From the NCBI GenBank assembly GCA_016702555.1, contig JADJDV010000006.1, positions 1 to 64,000 of the forward strand: DNA of 64,000 nucleotides, read 5' to 3'. The notes beneath the pieces were generated by a model that was not told the origin of the DNA, did not search any database, and saw nothing but the letters and a program-made list of their open reading frames with translations. Of the stretch, positions 1-7,750 are shown in pieces. The translations under genes were made by a program, and so were the position numbers. Position 1 is the stretch's first letter; every line of letters begins with the position of its first letter. The stretch is from Burkholderiales bacterium (GTDB taxonomy: Bacteria; Pseudomonadota; Gammaproteobacteria; Burkholderiales; Burkholderiaceae_C).

Positions 1-74
1 GCGCGGGCTTTGCCTACCATGGTCGCGTCAAGGCCCTGGCCGACGCCGCCCGTGAGGCCGGCCTGCAGTTCTGA
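1..74 (+). CDS. rplR: 50S ribosomal protein L18, C-terminal end (partial)
   Basis: The first 74 bases read, from base 3, as the last 23 codons of ribosomal protein L18 ending in TGA at 72-74. The tail YHGRVKALADAAREAGLQF is the typical L18 C-terminus. L18 binds 5S rRNA in the large subunit. The gene is cut by the window edge. It lies 16 bases upstream of rpsE, the standard spc-operon order (rplR-rpsE). Confidence 0.95.
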   Translation, partial: AGFAYHGRVKALADAAREAGLQF

Positions 75-90
75 TCGGTAGGACAAATAC

Positions 91-612
91 ATGGCAAAGT
101 TTCACGCTAGAACGCAAGGCGACGGTCCCGAGGACGGCCTGCGCGAGAAGATGATCGCGGTCAACCGCGTGACCAAGGTGGTCAAGGGCGGCCGTATCCT
201 CGGCTTCGCCGCGCTCACCGTGGTCGGCGACGGCGATGGCCGCGTCGGTATGGGCAAGGGCAAGTCCAAGGAAGTGCCCGCCGCCGTGCAGAAGGCGATG
301 GAGGAAGCCCGTCGCAACATGCTCAAGGTGTCCCTGAAGGATGGCACCATTCACCACGACGTGACCGGCCACCATGGCGCCGCCAAGGTGATGATGGCGC
401 CGGCGCCGCGCGGTACCGGCATCATCGCCGGTGGTCCGATGCGCGCGGTGTTCGAGGTGCTTGGCATCACCGACATCGTGGCCAAGAGCCACGGCACGTC
501 GAATCCCTACAACATGGTGCGCGCCACGCTCGACGCCTTGCGCAACAGCACCACGGCGGCCGAAGTGGCGGCCAAGCGCGGCAAGTCGGTCGAAGACATC
601 TTCACCGCCTGA
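91..612 (+). CDS. rpsE: 30S ribosomal protein S5
   Basis: 173-aa S5, full length. S5 is a small-subunit protein involved in translational accuracy and 30S assembly, and acts with S4. The N-terminal double-stranded-RNA-binding-type domain has the loop MGKGKSKEVPAA near residues 52-63 and the conserved block RVTKVVKGGR before it. The C-terminal domain carries GTGIIAGGPMRAVFE and SHGTSNPYNMVRAT. The ATG at 91 follows the end of rplR by 16 bases, and rpmD starts 16 bases after the stop, so the gene sits inside the spc operon. Nothing is unusual in length or codon use. Confidence 0.98.
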   Translation: MAKFHARTQGDGPEDGLREKMIAVNRVTKVVKGGRILGFAALTVVGDGDGRVGMGKGKSKEVPAAVQKAMEEARRNMLKVSLKDGTIHHDVTGHHGAAKVMMAPAPRGTGIIAGGPMRAVFEVLGITDIVAKSHGTSNPYNMVRATLDALRNSTTAAEVAAKRGKSVEDIFTA

Positions 613-628
613 TACCCGGAGTCCAGAC

Positions 629-814
629 ATGGCAACTGAGCAGAAAACCGTCAAGGTCCAGCTGGTTCGCAGCACCATCGGCTGCAAGCAGTCGCACCGC
701 GACACCGTGCGCGGCCTCGGCCTGCGCAAGCTGAACAGCGTGCGCGAACTGCAGGACACGCCTGCGGTGCGCGGCATGATCAACAAGGTCGACTACCTGG
801 TCAAGATCGTCTGA
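629..814 (+). CDS. rpmD: 50S ribosomal protein L30
   Basis: 61-aa L30. The start is the ATG at 629, 16 bases after the rpsE stop. An open frame extends far upstream inside rpsE, but only MATEQKTVKVQLVRSTIGCK onward matches the family. The family core RGLGLRKLNSVRELQDTPAVRGMI is complete (split here: RGLGLRKLNSVRE, then LQDTPAVRGMI). Its place between rpsE and rplO is the normal spc order. It is a small large-subunit protein near the 5S rRNA. Confidence 0.97.
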   Translation: MATEQKTVKVQLVRSTIGCKQSHRDTVRGLGLRKLNSVRELQDTPAVRGMINKVDYLVKIV

Positions 815-825
815 GGAATCGAGTC

Positions 826-1257
826 ATGCAACTCAACAGCATCAAGCCGGCCGAGGGCGCCAAGCGCGCGCGGCGCCGCGTCGGTCGCGGTATCGGCTCC
901 GGCTTCGGCAAGACCGCCGGCCGTGGCCACAAGGGCCAGAAGTCGCGCGCCGGTGGCTATCACAAGGTGGGTTTCGAGGGCGGCCAGATGCCGCTGCAGC
1001 GTCGCCTGCCCAAGCGCGGCTTCAAGTCGGCCTCGCTCAAGTTCAATGCCGAGATCACGCTGGCCGACCTGGAGCGCCTGGGCGCGGCCGAGGTCGACAT
1101 GCTGGCACTGAAGCAGGCCGGTCTGGTGCGCGAGCTGGCCAAGGTGGTCAAGGTCATCAAGACGGGCGAGCTGACCAAGGCGGTCAAGCTGACCGGCATC
1201 GGCGCGACCGCGGGTGCCAAGGCCGCCATCGAGGCGGCCGGCGGTTCGCTGGCCTGA
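826..1257 (+). CDS. rplO: 50S ribosomal protein L15
   Basis: 143-aa L15, full length for proteobacteria. The basic, glycine-rich N-terminus (RRVGRGIGSGFGKTAGRGHK at residues ~16-35) threads into 23S rRNA. The globular C-terminal part ends in the usual hydrophobic/alanine-rich tail. It starts 11 bases after rpmD and is followed, after a short gap, by secY. L15 is a late-assembling large-subunit protein. Confidence 0.98.
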   Translation: MQLNSIKPAEGAKRARRRVGRGIGSGFGKTAGRGHKGQKSRAGGYHKVGFEGGQMPLQRRLPKRGFKSASLKFNAEITLADLERLGAAEVDMLALKQAGLVRELAKVVKVIKTGELTKAVKLTGIGATAGAKAAIEAAGGSLA

Positions 1258-1295
1258 TCGGTGCTGCACGCACATTGTCCTGAGGTAGTTCGGTA

Positions 1296-2609
1296 GTGGC
1301 CACCAGCACCACGCAAATCGCGAAGACCGGCAAGTACGGCGACCTGCGTCGCCGTCTGGTGTTCCTGCTGCTCGCGCTGGTTGTGTTCCGCGTCGGCGCG
1401 CACATTCCGGTGCCGGGCATCAACCCGGATCAGTTGCGCCAGCTGTTCGAAGGCCAGCAGGGCGGCATCCTGAACCTGTTCAACATGTTCTCGGGTGGCG
1501 CGCTGTCGCGCTTCACGGTGTTCGCGCTGGGCATCATGCCGTACATCTCGGCGTCGATCATCATGCAGCTGATGGTCTACGTGGTGCCCACGCTGGAGTC
1601 CTTGAAGAAGGAAGGCCAGGCCGGGCAGCGCAAGATCACGCAGTACACGCGCTACGGCACCCTGGGTCTGTGCCTGTTCCAGTCGTTTGGCATCGCCGTG
1701 GCGCTGGAGGCCTCGCAAGGCCTGGTGATCAACCCGGGCTGGGGTTTCCGTATGACGGCGGTGATCAGCCTGACCACCGGCAGCATGTTCCTGATGTGGC
1801 TGGGCGAGCAGATCACCGAGCGCGGCCTGGGCAACGGCATCTCGCTGTTGATCTTCGCTGGCATCGCCTCGGGTCTACCGAGCGCCGTGGGTGGCCTGCT
1901 GGAGCTGGTGCGCACCGGTGCCATGAGCATCGTCGTCGCGCTGTTCATCGTGGTGCTGGTGTGCCTGGTGACCTATTTCGTGGTGTTCGTCGAAAGCGGC
2001 CAGCGCAAGATTCTGGTCAACTACGCGCGGCGCCAGGTGGGCAACAAGGTGTATGGGGGCCAGTCCTCGCACCTGCCGCTGAAATTGAACATGGCCGGCG
2101 TGATCCCGCCCATCTTTGCCTCGTCGATCATCCTGTTGCCGGCCACGGCGGTGGGCTGGTTCAGCACCGGCGATTCGATGCGCTGGCTCAAGGACCTGGC
2201 GGCGACGCTGTCGCCGGGGCAGCCGATCTATGTCATGCTGTACGCGGCCGCGATCATCTTCTTCTGCTTTTTCTATACCGGGCTGGTGTTCAACAGCCGC
2301 GAGACGGCGGACAACCTGAAGAAAAGCGGCGCCTTCATTCCGGGCATTCGTCCGGGCGACCAGACGGCGCGCTACATCGACAAGATCTTGCTGCGCCTGA
2401 CGCTGATCGGTGCGATCTACATCACGGCGGTGTGTCTGCTGCCCGAGTTCCTGATCCTGCGCTACAACGTACCCTTCTATTTCGGCGGCACTTCGCTGCT
2501 GATCCTGGTGGTGGTCACGATGGACTTCATGTCCCAGGTGCAGAACTACATGATGAGCCAGCAGTACGAGTCGCTCTTGAAGAAAGCCAATTTCAAGACG
2601 ACCCTCTGA
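1296..2609 (+). CDS. secY: preprotein translocase subunit SecY
   Basis: 437-aa channel subunit of the SecYEG translocon in the inner membrane. The start is a GTG at 1296, 38 bases after rplO. The protein shows ten hydrophobic segments. The plug region (LFNMFSGGALSRFTVFALGI) follows TM1, and the cytoplasmic loops contain the SecA/ribosome-contact segment with GIRPGDQTARYIDKILLRLT. The C-tail ends YESLLKKANFKTTL. Being in the spc operon ties translocon supply to ribosome synthesis. Length is normal. Confidence 0.98.
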   Translation: MATSTTQIAKTGKYGDLRRRLVFLLLALVVFRVGAHIPVPGINPDQLRQLFEGQQGGILNLFNMFSGGALSRFTVFALGIMPYISASIIMQLMVYVVPTLESLKKEGQAGQRKITQYTRYGTLGLCLFQSFGIAVALEASQGLVINPGWGFRMTAVISLTTGSMFLMWLGEQITERGLGNGISLLIFAGIASGLPSAVGGLLELVRTGAMSIVVALFIVVLVCLVTYFVVFVESGQRKILVNYARRQVGNKVYGGQSSHLPLKLNMAGVIPPIFASSIILLPATAVGWFSTGDSMRWLKDLAATLSPGQPIYVMLYAAAIIFFCFFYTGLVFNSRETADNLKKSGAFIPGIRPGDQTARYIDKILLRLTLIGAIYITAVCLLPEFLILRYNVPFYFGGTSLLILVVVTMDFMSQVQNYMMSQQYESLLKKANFKTTL

Positions 2610-2621
2610 AGTCGGCTCATC

Positions 2622-2840
2622 ATGTCCAAGGACGATGTGATTCAGATGCAGGGCGAGGTTCTGGAGAACCTGCCCAACGCCACGTTCCGGGTCAAGCTGG
2701 AAAACGGGCACGTGGTCTTAGGCCACATCTCCGGCAAGATGCGCATGCACTACATCCGCATTCTGCCGGGCGACAAGGTCACGGTGGAGATGACGCCGTA
2801 CGACCTGTCGAGGGCACGCATTGTGTTCCGCGCCAAGTGA
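2622..2840 (+). CDS. infA: translation initiation factor IF-1
   Basis: 72-aa IF-1, a single OB-fold (S1-like) domain that binds the 30S A site during initiation. The sequence DVIQMQGEVLENLPNATFRV and the block HISGKMRMHYIRILPGDKVT are close to E. coli IF-1. It starts 12 bases after the secY stop, between secY and rpmJ. That placement is common in betaproteobacteria and differs from E. coli, where infA lies elsewhere. A second infA copy outside this window is possible, as in several Burkholderiales, but cannot be judged here. Confidence 0.96.
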   Translation: MSKDDVIQMQGEVLENLPNATFRVKLENGHVVLGHISGKMRMHYIRILPGDKVTVEMTPYDLSRARIVFRAK

Positions 2841-2889
2841 GGCAAGCCTCGCAGGCGCGGACGTAACGAGAGAGTTTTAGGAGAGTGAG

Positions 2890-3003
2890 ATGAGAGTTTC
2901 AGCTTCGGTCAAGAAGATCTGCCGCAACTGCAAGATCATCCGCCGCAAGGGTGTGGTGCGCGTGATCTGCACCGACCCGCGCCACAAGCAGCGTCAGGGC
3001 TGA
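2890..3003 (+). CDS. rpmJ: 50S ribosomal protein L36
   Basis: A 37-aa reading frame too short for many gene callers: MRVSASVKKICRNCKIIRRK, then GVVRVICTDPRHKQRQG. It has the zinc-ribbon ligands C11, C14, C27 and H32 of the C+ type L36. A strong ribosome-binding site (AGGAG, 2880-2884) precedes the ATG. It lies between infA and rpsM, the normal end of the spc operon. Zinc-independent paralogues may replace it under zinc limitation in other species; none is present in this window. Confidence 0.95.
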   Translation: MRVSASVKKICRNCKIIRRKGVVRVICTDPRHKQRQG

Positions 3004-3042
3004 TGGGCGCGCGCCCGCTAGACAGTTCAAGAGGATAGAACC

Positions 3043-3408
3043 ATGGCACGTATTGCTGGTATCAACATTCCGCCGCACAAGCACGCCGAAATCGGCCTGA
3101 CGGCGATCTATGGCATTGGCCGTTCGCGCGCGCGCAAGATCTGCGAGGTGTGCGGCATCCCGTACACGAAGAAGATCAAGGATCTGACCGACGCCGACCA
3201 GGAAAAGATCCGCGACGCCATCGGCACGCTGATCATCGAGGGCGACCTGCGCCGCGAGACCACGATGAACATCAAGCGCCTGATGGACATCGGCTGCTAC
3301 CGGGGCTTCCGCCACCGTCGCGGCTTGCCGATGCGCGGCCAGCGCACCCGCACCAACGCGCGCACCCGCAAAGGCCCGCGTCGGGCCGCACAAGCGCTGA
3401 AGAAATAA
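3043..3408 (+). CDS. rpsM: 30S ribosomal protein S13
   Basis: 121-aa S13, full length. S13 sits in the 30S head, touches the P-site tRNA and forms bridges to L5. The N-terminus MARIAGINIPPHKHAEIGLT and the helix-two-turn-helix region are typical. The basic C-tail (RGQRTRTNARTRKGPRRAAQ) reaches toward the tRNA. It opens the alpha-operon block rpsM-rpsK-rpsD-rpoA-rplQ, 39 bases after rpmJ. Confidence 0.98.
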   Translation: MARIAGINIPPHKHAEIGLTAIYGIGRSRARKICEVCGIPYTKKIKDLTDADQEKIRDAIGTLIIEGDLRRETTMNIKRLMDIGCYRGFRHRRGLPMRGQRTRTNARTRKGPRRAAQALKK

Positions 3409-3425
3409 TCAAGGAACGCTAAGAC

Positions 3426-3830
3426 ATGGCCAAAGCACCCGCCAGCAACGCCGCCCAGCGCGTGCGCAAGAAAGTCCGCAAGAACATCTCGGACGGCATC
3501 GCGCACGTGCACGCGTCGTTCAACAACACCATCATCACCATCACCGACCGTCAGGGCAACGCGCTGTCCTGGGCCTCGTCGGGCGGCCAGGGCTTCAAGG
3601 GCTCGCGCAAGTCGACCCCGTTCGCGGCCCAGGTGGCCTCGGAATCGGCCGGCCGTGCGGCGATGGAGCAGGGCATCAAGAACGTCGACGTCGAGATCAA
3701 GGGCCCCGGCCCCGGCCGCGAGTCCTCGGTGCGCGCGCTGGCGGCGCTGGGCATCCGCATCACCTCGATTTCCGACGTGACGCCGGTGCCGCACAACGGC
3801 TGCCGTCCGCAGAAGCGCCGCAGGATTTGA
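3426..3830 (+). CDS. rpsK: 30S ribosomal protein S11
   Basis: 134-aa S11 of the 30S platform, which contacts the 3' region of 16S rRNA. Landmarks are the block GIAHVHASFNNTIITITDRQ, SSGGQGFKGSRKSTPFAAQ and the C-terminus DVTPVPHNGCRPQKRRRI. It starts 17 bases after rpsM. A 131-base gap before rpsD includes a T-rich stretch (ctttttttt around 3874-3882) with no clear stem before it, so I do not call a terminator. Confidence 0.98.
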   Translation: MAKAPASNAAQRVRKKVRKNISDGIAHVHASFNNTIITITDRQGNALSWASSGGQGFKGSRKSTPFAAQVASESAGRAAMEQGIKNVDVEIKGPGPGRESSVRALAALGIRITSISDVTPVPHNGCRPQKRRRI

Positions 3831-3961
3831 CGGCGGATTCAACACGGCGCAGCTGCGCGCGCCGTGAACTTCTGCTTTTTTTTAAGCCCACCGCCGTCAT
3901 CGCACGCGATAGACGGCTCCCCCGGCAAGCGGCCGGGGCAGACCAACCCAAGGAAAGATAA

Positions 3962-4585
3962 GTGGCACGCTATCTCGGCCCCAAGGCCAAACTCTCCCGC
4001 CGTGAAGGCACCGACCTGTTCCTGAAGAGCGCGCGCCGCTCCATCAGCGACAAAGCCAAGTTCGACACCAAGCCCGGCCAGCATGGCCGCACCTCGGGCC
4101 AGCGCACCTCCGACTACGGCCTGCAGCTGCGCGAGAAGCAGAAGGTCAAGCGCATGTACGGCGTGCTGGAAAAGCAGTTCCGCCGCTACTTTGCCGAAGC
4201 CGAGCGCCGCCGTGGCAACACCGGCGCCAACCTGCTGTTCCTGCTCGAGTCGCGCCTGGACAACGTGGTTTACCGCATGGGCTTCGGCTCCACCCGCGCC
4301 GAGGCGCGTCAGCTGGTGTCGCACAAGAGCGTCACCGTCAATGGTGCGCAGGTCAACATCCCCTCGTACCTGGTCAAGACCGGCGACGTGGTGGCCGTGC
4401 GCGAGAAGTCGAAGAAGCAGACGCGCGTGCTGGAAGCCCTGCAACTGGCGGGCCAGGTGGGCTTTCCGGCCTGGGTCGAGGTCAATGCCGACAAGGCCGA
4501 GGGCACCTTCAAGAAGGTGCCGGACCGCGACGAATTCGGCGCCGACATCAACGAATCCCTGATTGTCGAACTGTATTCGCGCTGA
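3962..4585 (+). CDS. rpsD: 30S ribosomal protein S4
   Basis: 207-aa S4, a primary 16S rRNA binder that nucleates 30S assembly. In enterobacteria it also represses the alpha operon; that regulation is not proven here. The start is GTG at 3962, preceded by AAGGAAAG. The N-terminus ARYLGPKAKLSRREGTDLFL lacks the zinc-binding cysteines of C+ S4 proteins. The S4 RNA-binding domain (residues ~97-160) is complete, ending in the typical ESLIVELYSR. Length is normal. Confidence 0.98.
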   Translation: MARYLGPKAKLSRREGTDLFLKSARRSISDKAKFDTKPGQHGRTSGQRTSDYGLQLREKQKVKRMYGVLEKQFRRYFAEAERRRGNTGANLLFLLESRLDNVVYRMGFGSTRAEARQLVSHKSVTVNGAQVNIPSYLVKTGDVVAVREKSKKQTRVLEALQLAGQVGFPAWVEVNADKAEGTFKKVPDRDEFGADINESLIVELYSR

Positions 4586-4615
4586 TTCTTGATCTTCAGC
4601 GCGCCCATTCATCCG

Positions 4616-4634
4616 ACCCGCCGCCTCGGCGGGT
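4616..4634 (+). other. strong hairpin between rpsD and rpoA
   Basis: ACCCGCCG and CGGCGGGT form a perfect 8-bp stem around a 3-base loop, followed by only TT then GG. It is 31 bases after the rpsD stop and about 64 bases before rpoA. With so short a T-run it is at best a weak attenuator or RNA-processing/stability element separating ribosomal protein genes from rpoA. Confidence 0.5.
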
Positions 4635-4697
4635 TTGGCGCTTCACCAGCCTTACCGGTGTAACGAGCCGGGGGTATTGAGAGGAAGTCTAGGAAAA

Positions 4698-5690
4698 ATG
4701 CAAACTCAACTGCTGAAACCCAAAGCGATCAAGGTCGAGCCGCTCGCCGACAACAAGGCCGAGGTCACACTCGAGCCGTTCGAGCGCGGCTACGGCCATA
4801 CCCTGGGCAACGCGCTGCGGCGCGTGCTGCTGTCCTCGATGATCGGCTACGCGCCCACCGAGGTGACGATCGCCGGCGTGCTGCACGAATACTCGTCCAT
4901 CGACGGCGTGCAGGAAGACGTGGTCAACATCCTGCTCAACCTGAAGGGCGTGGTGTTCAAGCTGCACAACCGCGACGAAGTCACGCTGAGCCTGCGCAAG
5001 GACGGCGAGGGCGTGGTGACCGCGGCCGACATCCAGACCCCGCACGACGTCGAGGTGATCAACCCCGAGCACGTCATTGCCAACCTGTCGCAGGGCGGCA
5101 AGCTGGACATGCAGATCAAGGTCGAGAAGGGCCGAGGCTACGTGCCCGGCACGCTGCGCCGCTACGCCGACGAGCCGACCAAGTCGATCGGCCGCATCGT
5201 GCTGGACGCCTCCTTCTCGCCCATCAAGCGCGTCAGCTACGCGGTCGAGAACGCCCGGGTCGAGCAGCGCACCGACCTCGACAAGCTGGTGATGGAGATC
5301 GAGACCAACGGCACCATCACCGCCGAAGACGCGGTGCGCGCCTCGGCCAAGATCCTGGTTGAGCAGCTGGCGGTGTTCGCGCAGCTGGAAGGCAGCGAAC
5401 TGGCCGCCTTCAGCGAACCGGCGCAGCGCGGCGGCGTCGCCAGCTTCGACCCGATTCTGTTGCGTCCGGTCGACGAGCTGGAGCTCACCGTGCGCTCGGC
5501 CAACTGCCTGAAGGCCGAGAACATCTACTACATCGGTGACCTGATCCAGCGCACCGAGAACGAGCTGCTGAAGACGCCCAACCTGGGCCGCAAGTCGCTC
5601 AACGAAATCAAGGAAGTGCTGGCCTCGCGTGGCCTGACCCTGGGCATGAGGCTGGAGAACTGGCCGCCTTCGGGTTTGGACAAGCGCTGA
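4698..5690 (+). CDS. rpoA: DNA-directed RNA polymerase subunit alpha
   Basis: 330-aa alpha subunit, with the assembly domain at the N-terminus and the alpha-CTD (residues ~250-325) that contacts UP elements and activators. I chose the ATG at 4698 (MQTQLLKPKAIKVEP). The open frame extends to 4635, but those extra residues are not family-like and AGGAA lies just before the chosen ATG. The CTD shows DELELTVRSANCLKAENIYY and LGRKSLNEIKEVLASRGLTL, both intact. It follows rpsD and precedes rplQ as usual. Confidence 0.98.
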   Translation: MQTQLLKPKAIKVEPLADNKAEVTLEPFERGYGHTLGNALRRVLLSSMIGYAPTEVTIAGVLHEYSSIDGVQEDVVNILLNLKGVVFKLHNRDEVTLSLRKDGEGVVTAADIQTPHDVEVINPEHVIANLSQGGKLDMQIKVEKGRGYVPGTLRRYADEPTKSIGRIVLDASFSPIKRVSYAVENARVEQRTDLDKLVMEIETNGTITAEDAVRASAKILVEQLAVFAQLEGSELAAFSEPAQRGGVASFDPILLRPVDELELTVRSANCLKAENIYYIGDLIQRTENELLKTPNLGRKSLNEIKEVLASRGLTLGMRLENWPPSGLDKR

Positions 5691-5719
5691 CCTTCGGCGC
5701 GTCATTGAGAGTGGCCGCG

Positions 5720-5735
5720 CCAGGCGAAAGCCTGG
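5720..5735 (+). other. GNRA-capped hairpin between rpoA and rplQ
   Basis: CCAGGC-GAAA-GCCTGG is a 6-bp stem with a GAAA tetraloop, in the 114-base gap between rpoA and rplQ. No T-run follows, so it is not a terminator. It may be an mRNA stability or processing element. It is short and could be chance in GC-rich DNA. Confidence 0.35.
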
Positions 5736-5804
5736 GCGGCAAGTGCAAGGGCCGTACCTGATCCGGCGGTCCTGTTAATAAGGAAACCTGAAAGGAAAAG
5801 CACC

Positions 5805-6191
5805 ATGCGTCACGGCAACGGCCTTCGCAAACTCAACCGCACCAGCGCGCACCGTCTGGCGATGCTGCGCAACATGATGAACTCGCTGATCGAGCACGAG
5901 GCCATCAAGACCACCGTCCCCAAGGCCAAGGAACTGCGCCGCGTGGTCGAGCCCATGATCACCCTGGCCAAGCAGGACAGCGTGGCGAATCGCCGTCTGG
6001 CCTTCGCCCGCCTGCGCTCCGATGACAGCGTGAAAAAATTGTTCACCGAGCTGGGTCCGCGCTACAACGCCCGCCCGGGCGGCTACACGCGCATCCTGAA
6101 GATGGGTTTCCGCGTCGGCGACAACGCGCCCATGGCCTTCGTCGAGCTGGTCGATCGCCCGGAAGCGGACGGCGAGCAGGCGGGTGAATAA
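5805..6191 (+). CDS. rplQ: 50S ribosomal protein L17
   Basis: 128-aa L17. The conserved opening MRHGNGLRKLNRTSAHRLAM and the block EAIKTTVPKAKELRRVVEPM are present. L17 binds near the peptide-exit tunnel of 23S rRNA. The ATG is preceded by GAAAGGAAAAG. It is the last gene of the alpha operon; the tRNA-fMet transcription unit begins immediately downstream. Confidence 0.98.
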   Translation: MRHGNGLRKLNRTSAHRLAMLRNMMNSLIEHEAIKTTVPKAKELRRVVEPMITLAKQDSVANRRLAFARLRSDDSVKKLFTELGPRYNARPGGYTRILKMGFRVGDNAPMAFVELVDRPEADGEQAGE

Positions 6192-6196
6192 TCGGT

Positions 6197-6202
6197 TATA
6201 AT
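6197..6202 (+). promoter_or_regulatory. candidate -10 box of the tRNA-fMet promoter
   Basis: A perfect TATAAT lies just after the rplQ stop codon and 11 bases before the tRNA 5' end, the right distance for a start at about 6208-6210. The hexamer 17 bases upstream (GAGCAG) is a poor -35, so the promoter would depend on the -10, or the tRNA may also be read through from rplQ. Confidence 0.5.
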
Positions 6203-6213
6203 TTCAAGCTTAC

Positions 6214-6290
<77 letters not shown>

Positions 6291-6322
6291 TCTAATAAAG
6301 CCAGGTAGTCTCACTACCTCTC

Positions 6323-6357
6323 AAAACCCGGATGCTGCCTAGCATCGCGGGTTTTTT
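6323..6357 (+). terminator. rho-independent terminator after tRNA-fMet
   Basis: AACCCG-GATGCT / AGCATC-(G)-CGGGTT form an 11-12-bp stem with one bulge around the loop GCCT, followed by TTTTTT. It is placed 33 bases after the tRNA and ends the alpha-operon/tRNA transcription unit. Confidence 0.85.
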
Positions 6358-6552
6358 GTTGTCTATGGTCGTCCCGGTTGGTAGCATGGCACACCAACTT
6401 TTTGCTGGTACTTCTGTTGGTAGCGCAGCAGCACCAGCAAGCTCGATACCAACAGGTGAGTCCTAGGTGTTGTTTCCCAATAGGTTGTTCACCCGAGGTG
6501 AAGCAAGATGGAGGTTCTCAAGCCAAACCATCAACACTTCAGCACTCCCCGG

Positions 6553-7434
6553 ATGAACACCCATAAGAATGCCTCATTGACGCCCAAAGGGCGAGCCCAT
6601 TTGATCAAGGAGATCGCCCGCGTGGGTTTGATGCCGGCAGCCGAGGCGGCCGGTATCAGCGTACGCACGGCGCGCAAATGGCAGCGCCGCCATGCCAGCG
6701 AAGGCGCCATCGGCCTGCTCGATAGAAGCTCGCGCCCAGCAAATAGTCCCCGACGCAGCGACGCCCACAAGATGGAACGCGCCATCGCTCTGCGTCGCAC
6801 CCAGCGGCTGACCTATGCCCAGATCGCCGAGCGCGCGGGGCTGTCCATCAGCTCTGTGGCCCGTGCCTGCCAGGCCGCTGGCGTGGCCCGCCTGCCGCCG
6901 TTGCAGGAAACTGCTCCCGTTCGGCGCTATGAGCGCAAGGCAGCCGGTGAACTGCTGCACCTGGATACCAAGAAGCTGGCGCGCTTCGAGCAGCCCGGAC
7001 ACCGCGTGACGGGCGACCGTACCCGCTACACGCCCAGGGCCGGCTGGCAGGCGCTGCATGTGGCCATTGATGATCATTCGCGCGTGGGCTTCAGCCTGAT
7101 GCTGCCCGATGAGACAGCCAAGAGCGCCTGTGCGCATCTGCTGGCAGCGCTGCGTTTCCAGGTCTTCGAGACAGAGATTCTCGGCTGGGAGCGCAACGGC
7201 TTCTGGCTGCTGCTCAAGCGCCTGGAGAAGGACAGGTTCATCTGGCCCTCGGCCGACGCAGTTTCTACACTGACGGCCGAACAGTTGCACTGGCTGCTCG
7301 AAGGCATCGACATCGCCGTGGTGCAACGCCACGCCCATGCGAGCACAAGGGCGTGGTTAAAAGAGCGCTTACTCTTGAACGCCATGGAAGCCGATTGCAC
7401 AGCCTCGGCGCTCATGGGGCTGGTGACGAACTGA
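6553..7434 (+). pseudogene. chimeric transposase: IS481-type N-part fused to IS66 TnpB C-part
   Basis: A 293-codon open frame from the ATG at 6553. Residues 1 to ~200 are an IS481-family transposase: N-terminal HTH (LTPKGRAHLIKEIARVGLMP), the linker block APVRRYERKAAGELLHLDTK, and the first catalytic aspartates around D138 and AIDDHSR (~171-177). The rve domain stops there. From ~203 the sequence becomes the C-terminal half of an IS66-family TnpB (ILGWERNGFWLLLKRLEKDR and FIWPSADAV... LHWLLEGID). The fusion keeps the frame but lacks the rest of the DDE site, so it cannot be an active transposase. The breakpoint is near 7153-7176. It may also start at 6508, but the IS481 homology begins at MNTHKNA. 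Confidence 0.8.
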
Positions 7435-7492
7435 TCGATCAGCCAGCGGGGATGGTCGGCAACTGCGCCGACGGCTTCTTCTGGCTTGGCAT
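7355..7492 (-). pseudogene. IS256-family transposase, decayed 5' fragment
   Basis: Read on the minus strand from the ATG at 7492: MPSQKKPSAQLPTIPA. After a shift consistent with a 2-base loss it continues LIDQFVTSPMSAEAVQ-SASMAFK. This is the start of IS256-family (Mutator-like) transposases of Burkholderiales. It breaks off near 7355, where it meets the IS66 TnpB remnant of the opposite strand. Only about 45 residues remain, so it is a dead fragment. Confidence 0.65.
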
Positions 7493-7531
7493 ACATGCTC
7501 CTGTGGGTCATGGTATGCCTCGCACACAAAA

Positions 7532-7702
7532 TTAATGACAGGCGCCAAAGACCCGGTTCATCCGCTCCAGTACGGACGTCGCCTCGGCCACCATCTGACG
7601 CACAACATCCCTTGCGCTCGGGATGTCATTCAAAAGGCCAATGCATTGCCCCGTCGAAAGCACGCCGCGATCTTGACGACCAGCAAGAATCGTCTCCAGA
7701 TA
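7532..7702 (-). pseudogene. nitronate monooxygenase, 3' part separated by IS66
   Basis: On the minus strand this reads YLE-TILAGRQDRGVLSTGQ, then CIGLLNDIPSARDVVRQMVA and a TAA at 7532-7534. It is the C-terminal ~53 residues of the nitronate monooxygenase whose 5' part is at 10775-11581. Joining the two across the IS66 element, at the shared 8-bp duplication TATCTGGA (minus strand), restores one uninterrupted frame of about 321 codons. The fragment has no start of its own and is presumably not expressed. Confidence 0.9.
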
Positions 7703-7727
7703 GTGAGCGTCCAGTCAATCCATCTTG
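7703..7727. repeat. IS66 inverted repeat, left in window
   Basis: GTGAGCGTCCAG followed by 13 more bases that match the other end at 9 positions (21 of 25 overall). It abuts the direct repeat TCCAGATA at 7695-7702. Confidence 0.9.
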
Positions 7728-7750
7728 ACGCGTACCCACTGCCGTGATCG

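Noticed and set aside
3831..3961. T-run after rpsK as a terminator
   Set aside because: No stable stem directly before the T-run; rpsD-rpoA must be expressed downstream.
6292..6552. Possible gene (62 codons from 6378) or attachment site next to tRNA-fMet
   Set aside because: The short frame has no family features, and I found no second copy of the tRNA 3' end in the window that would mark an attachment site. Only GTTGGTAGC-type short repeats are visible.
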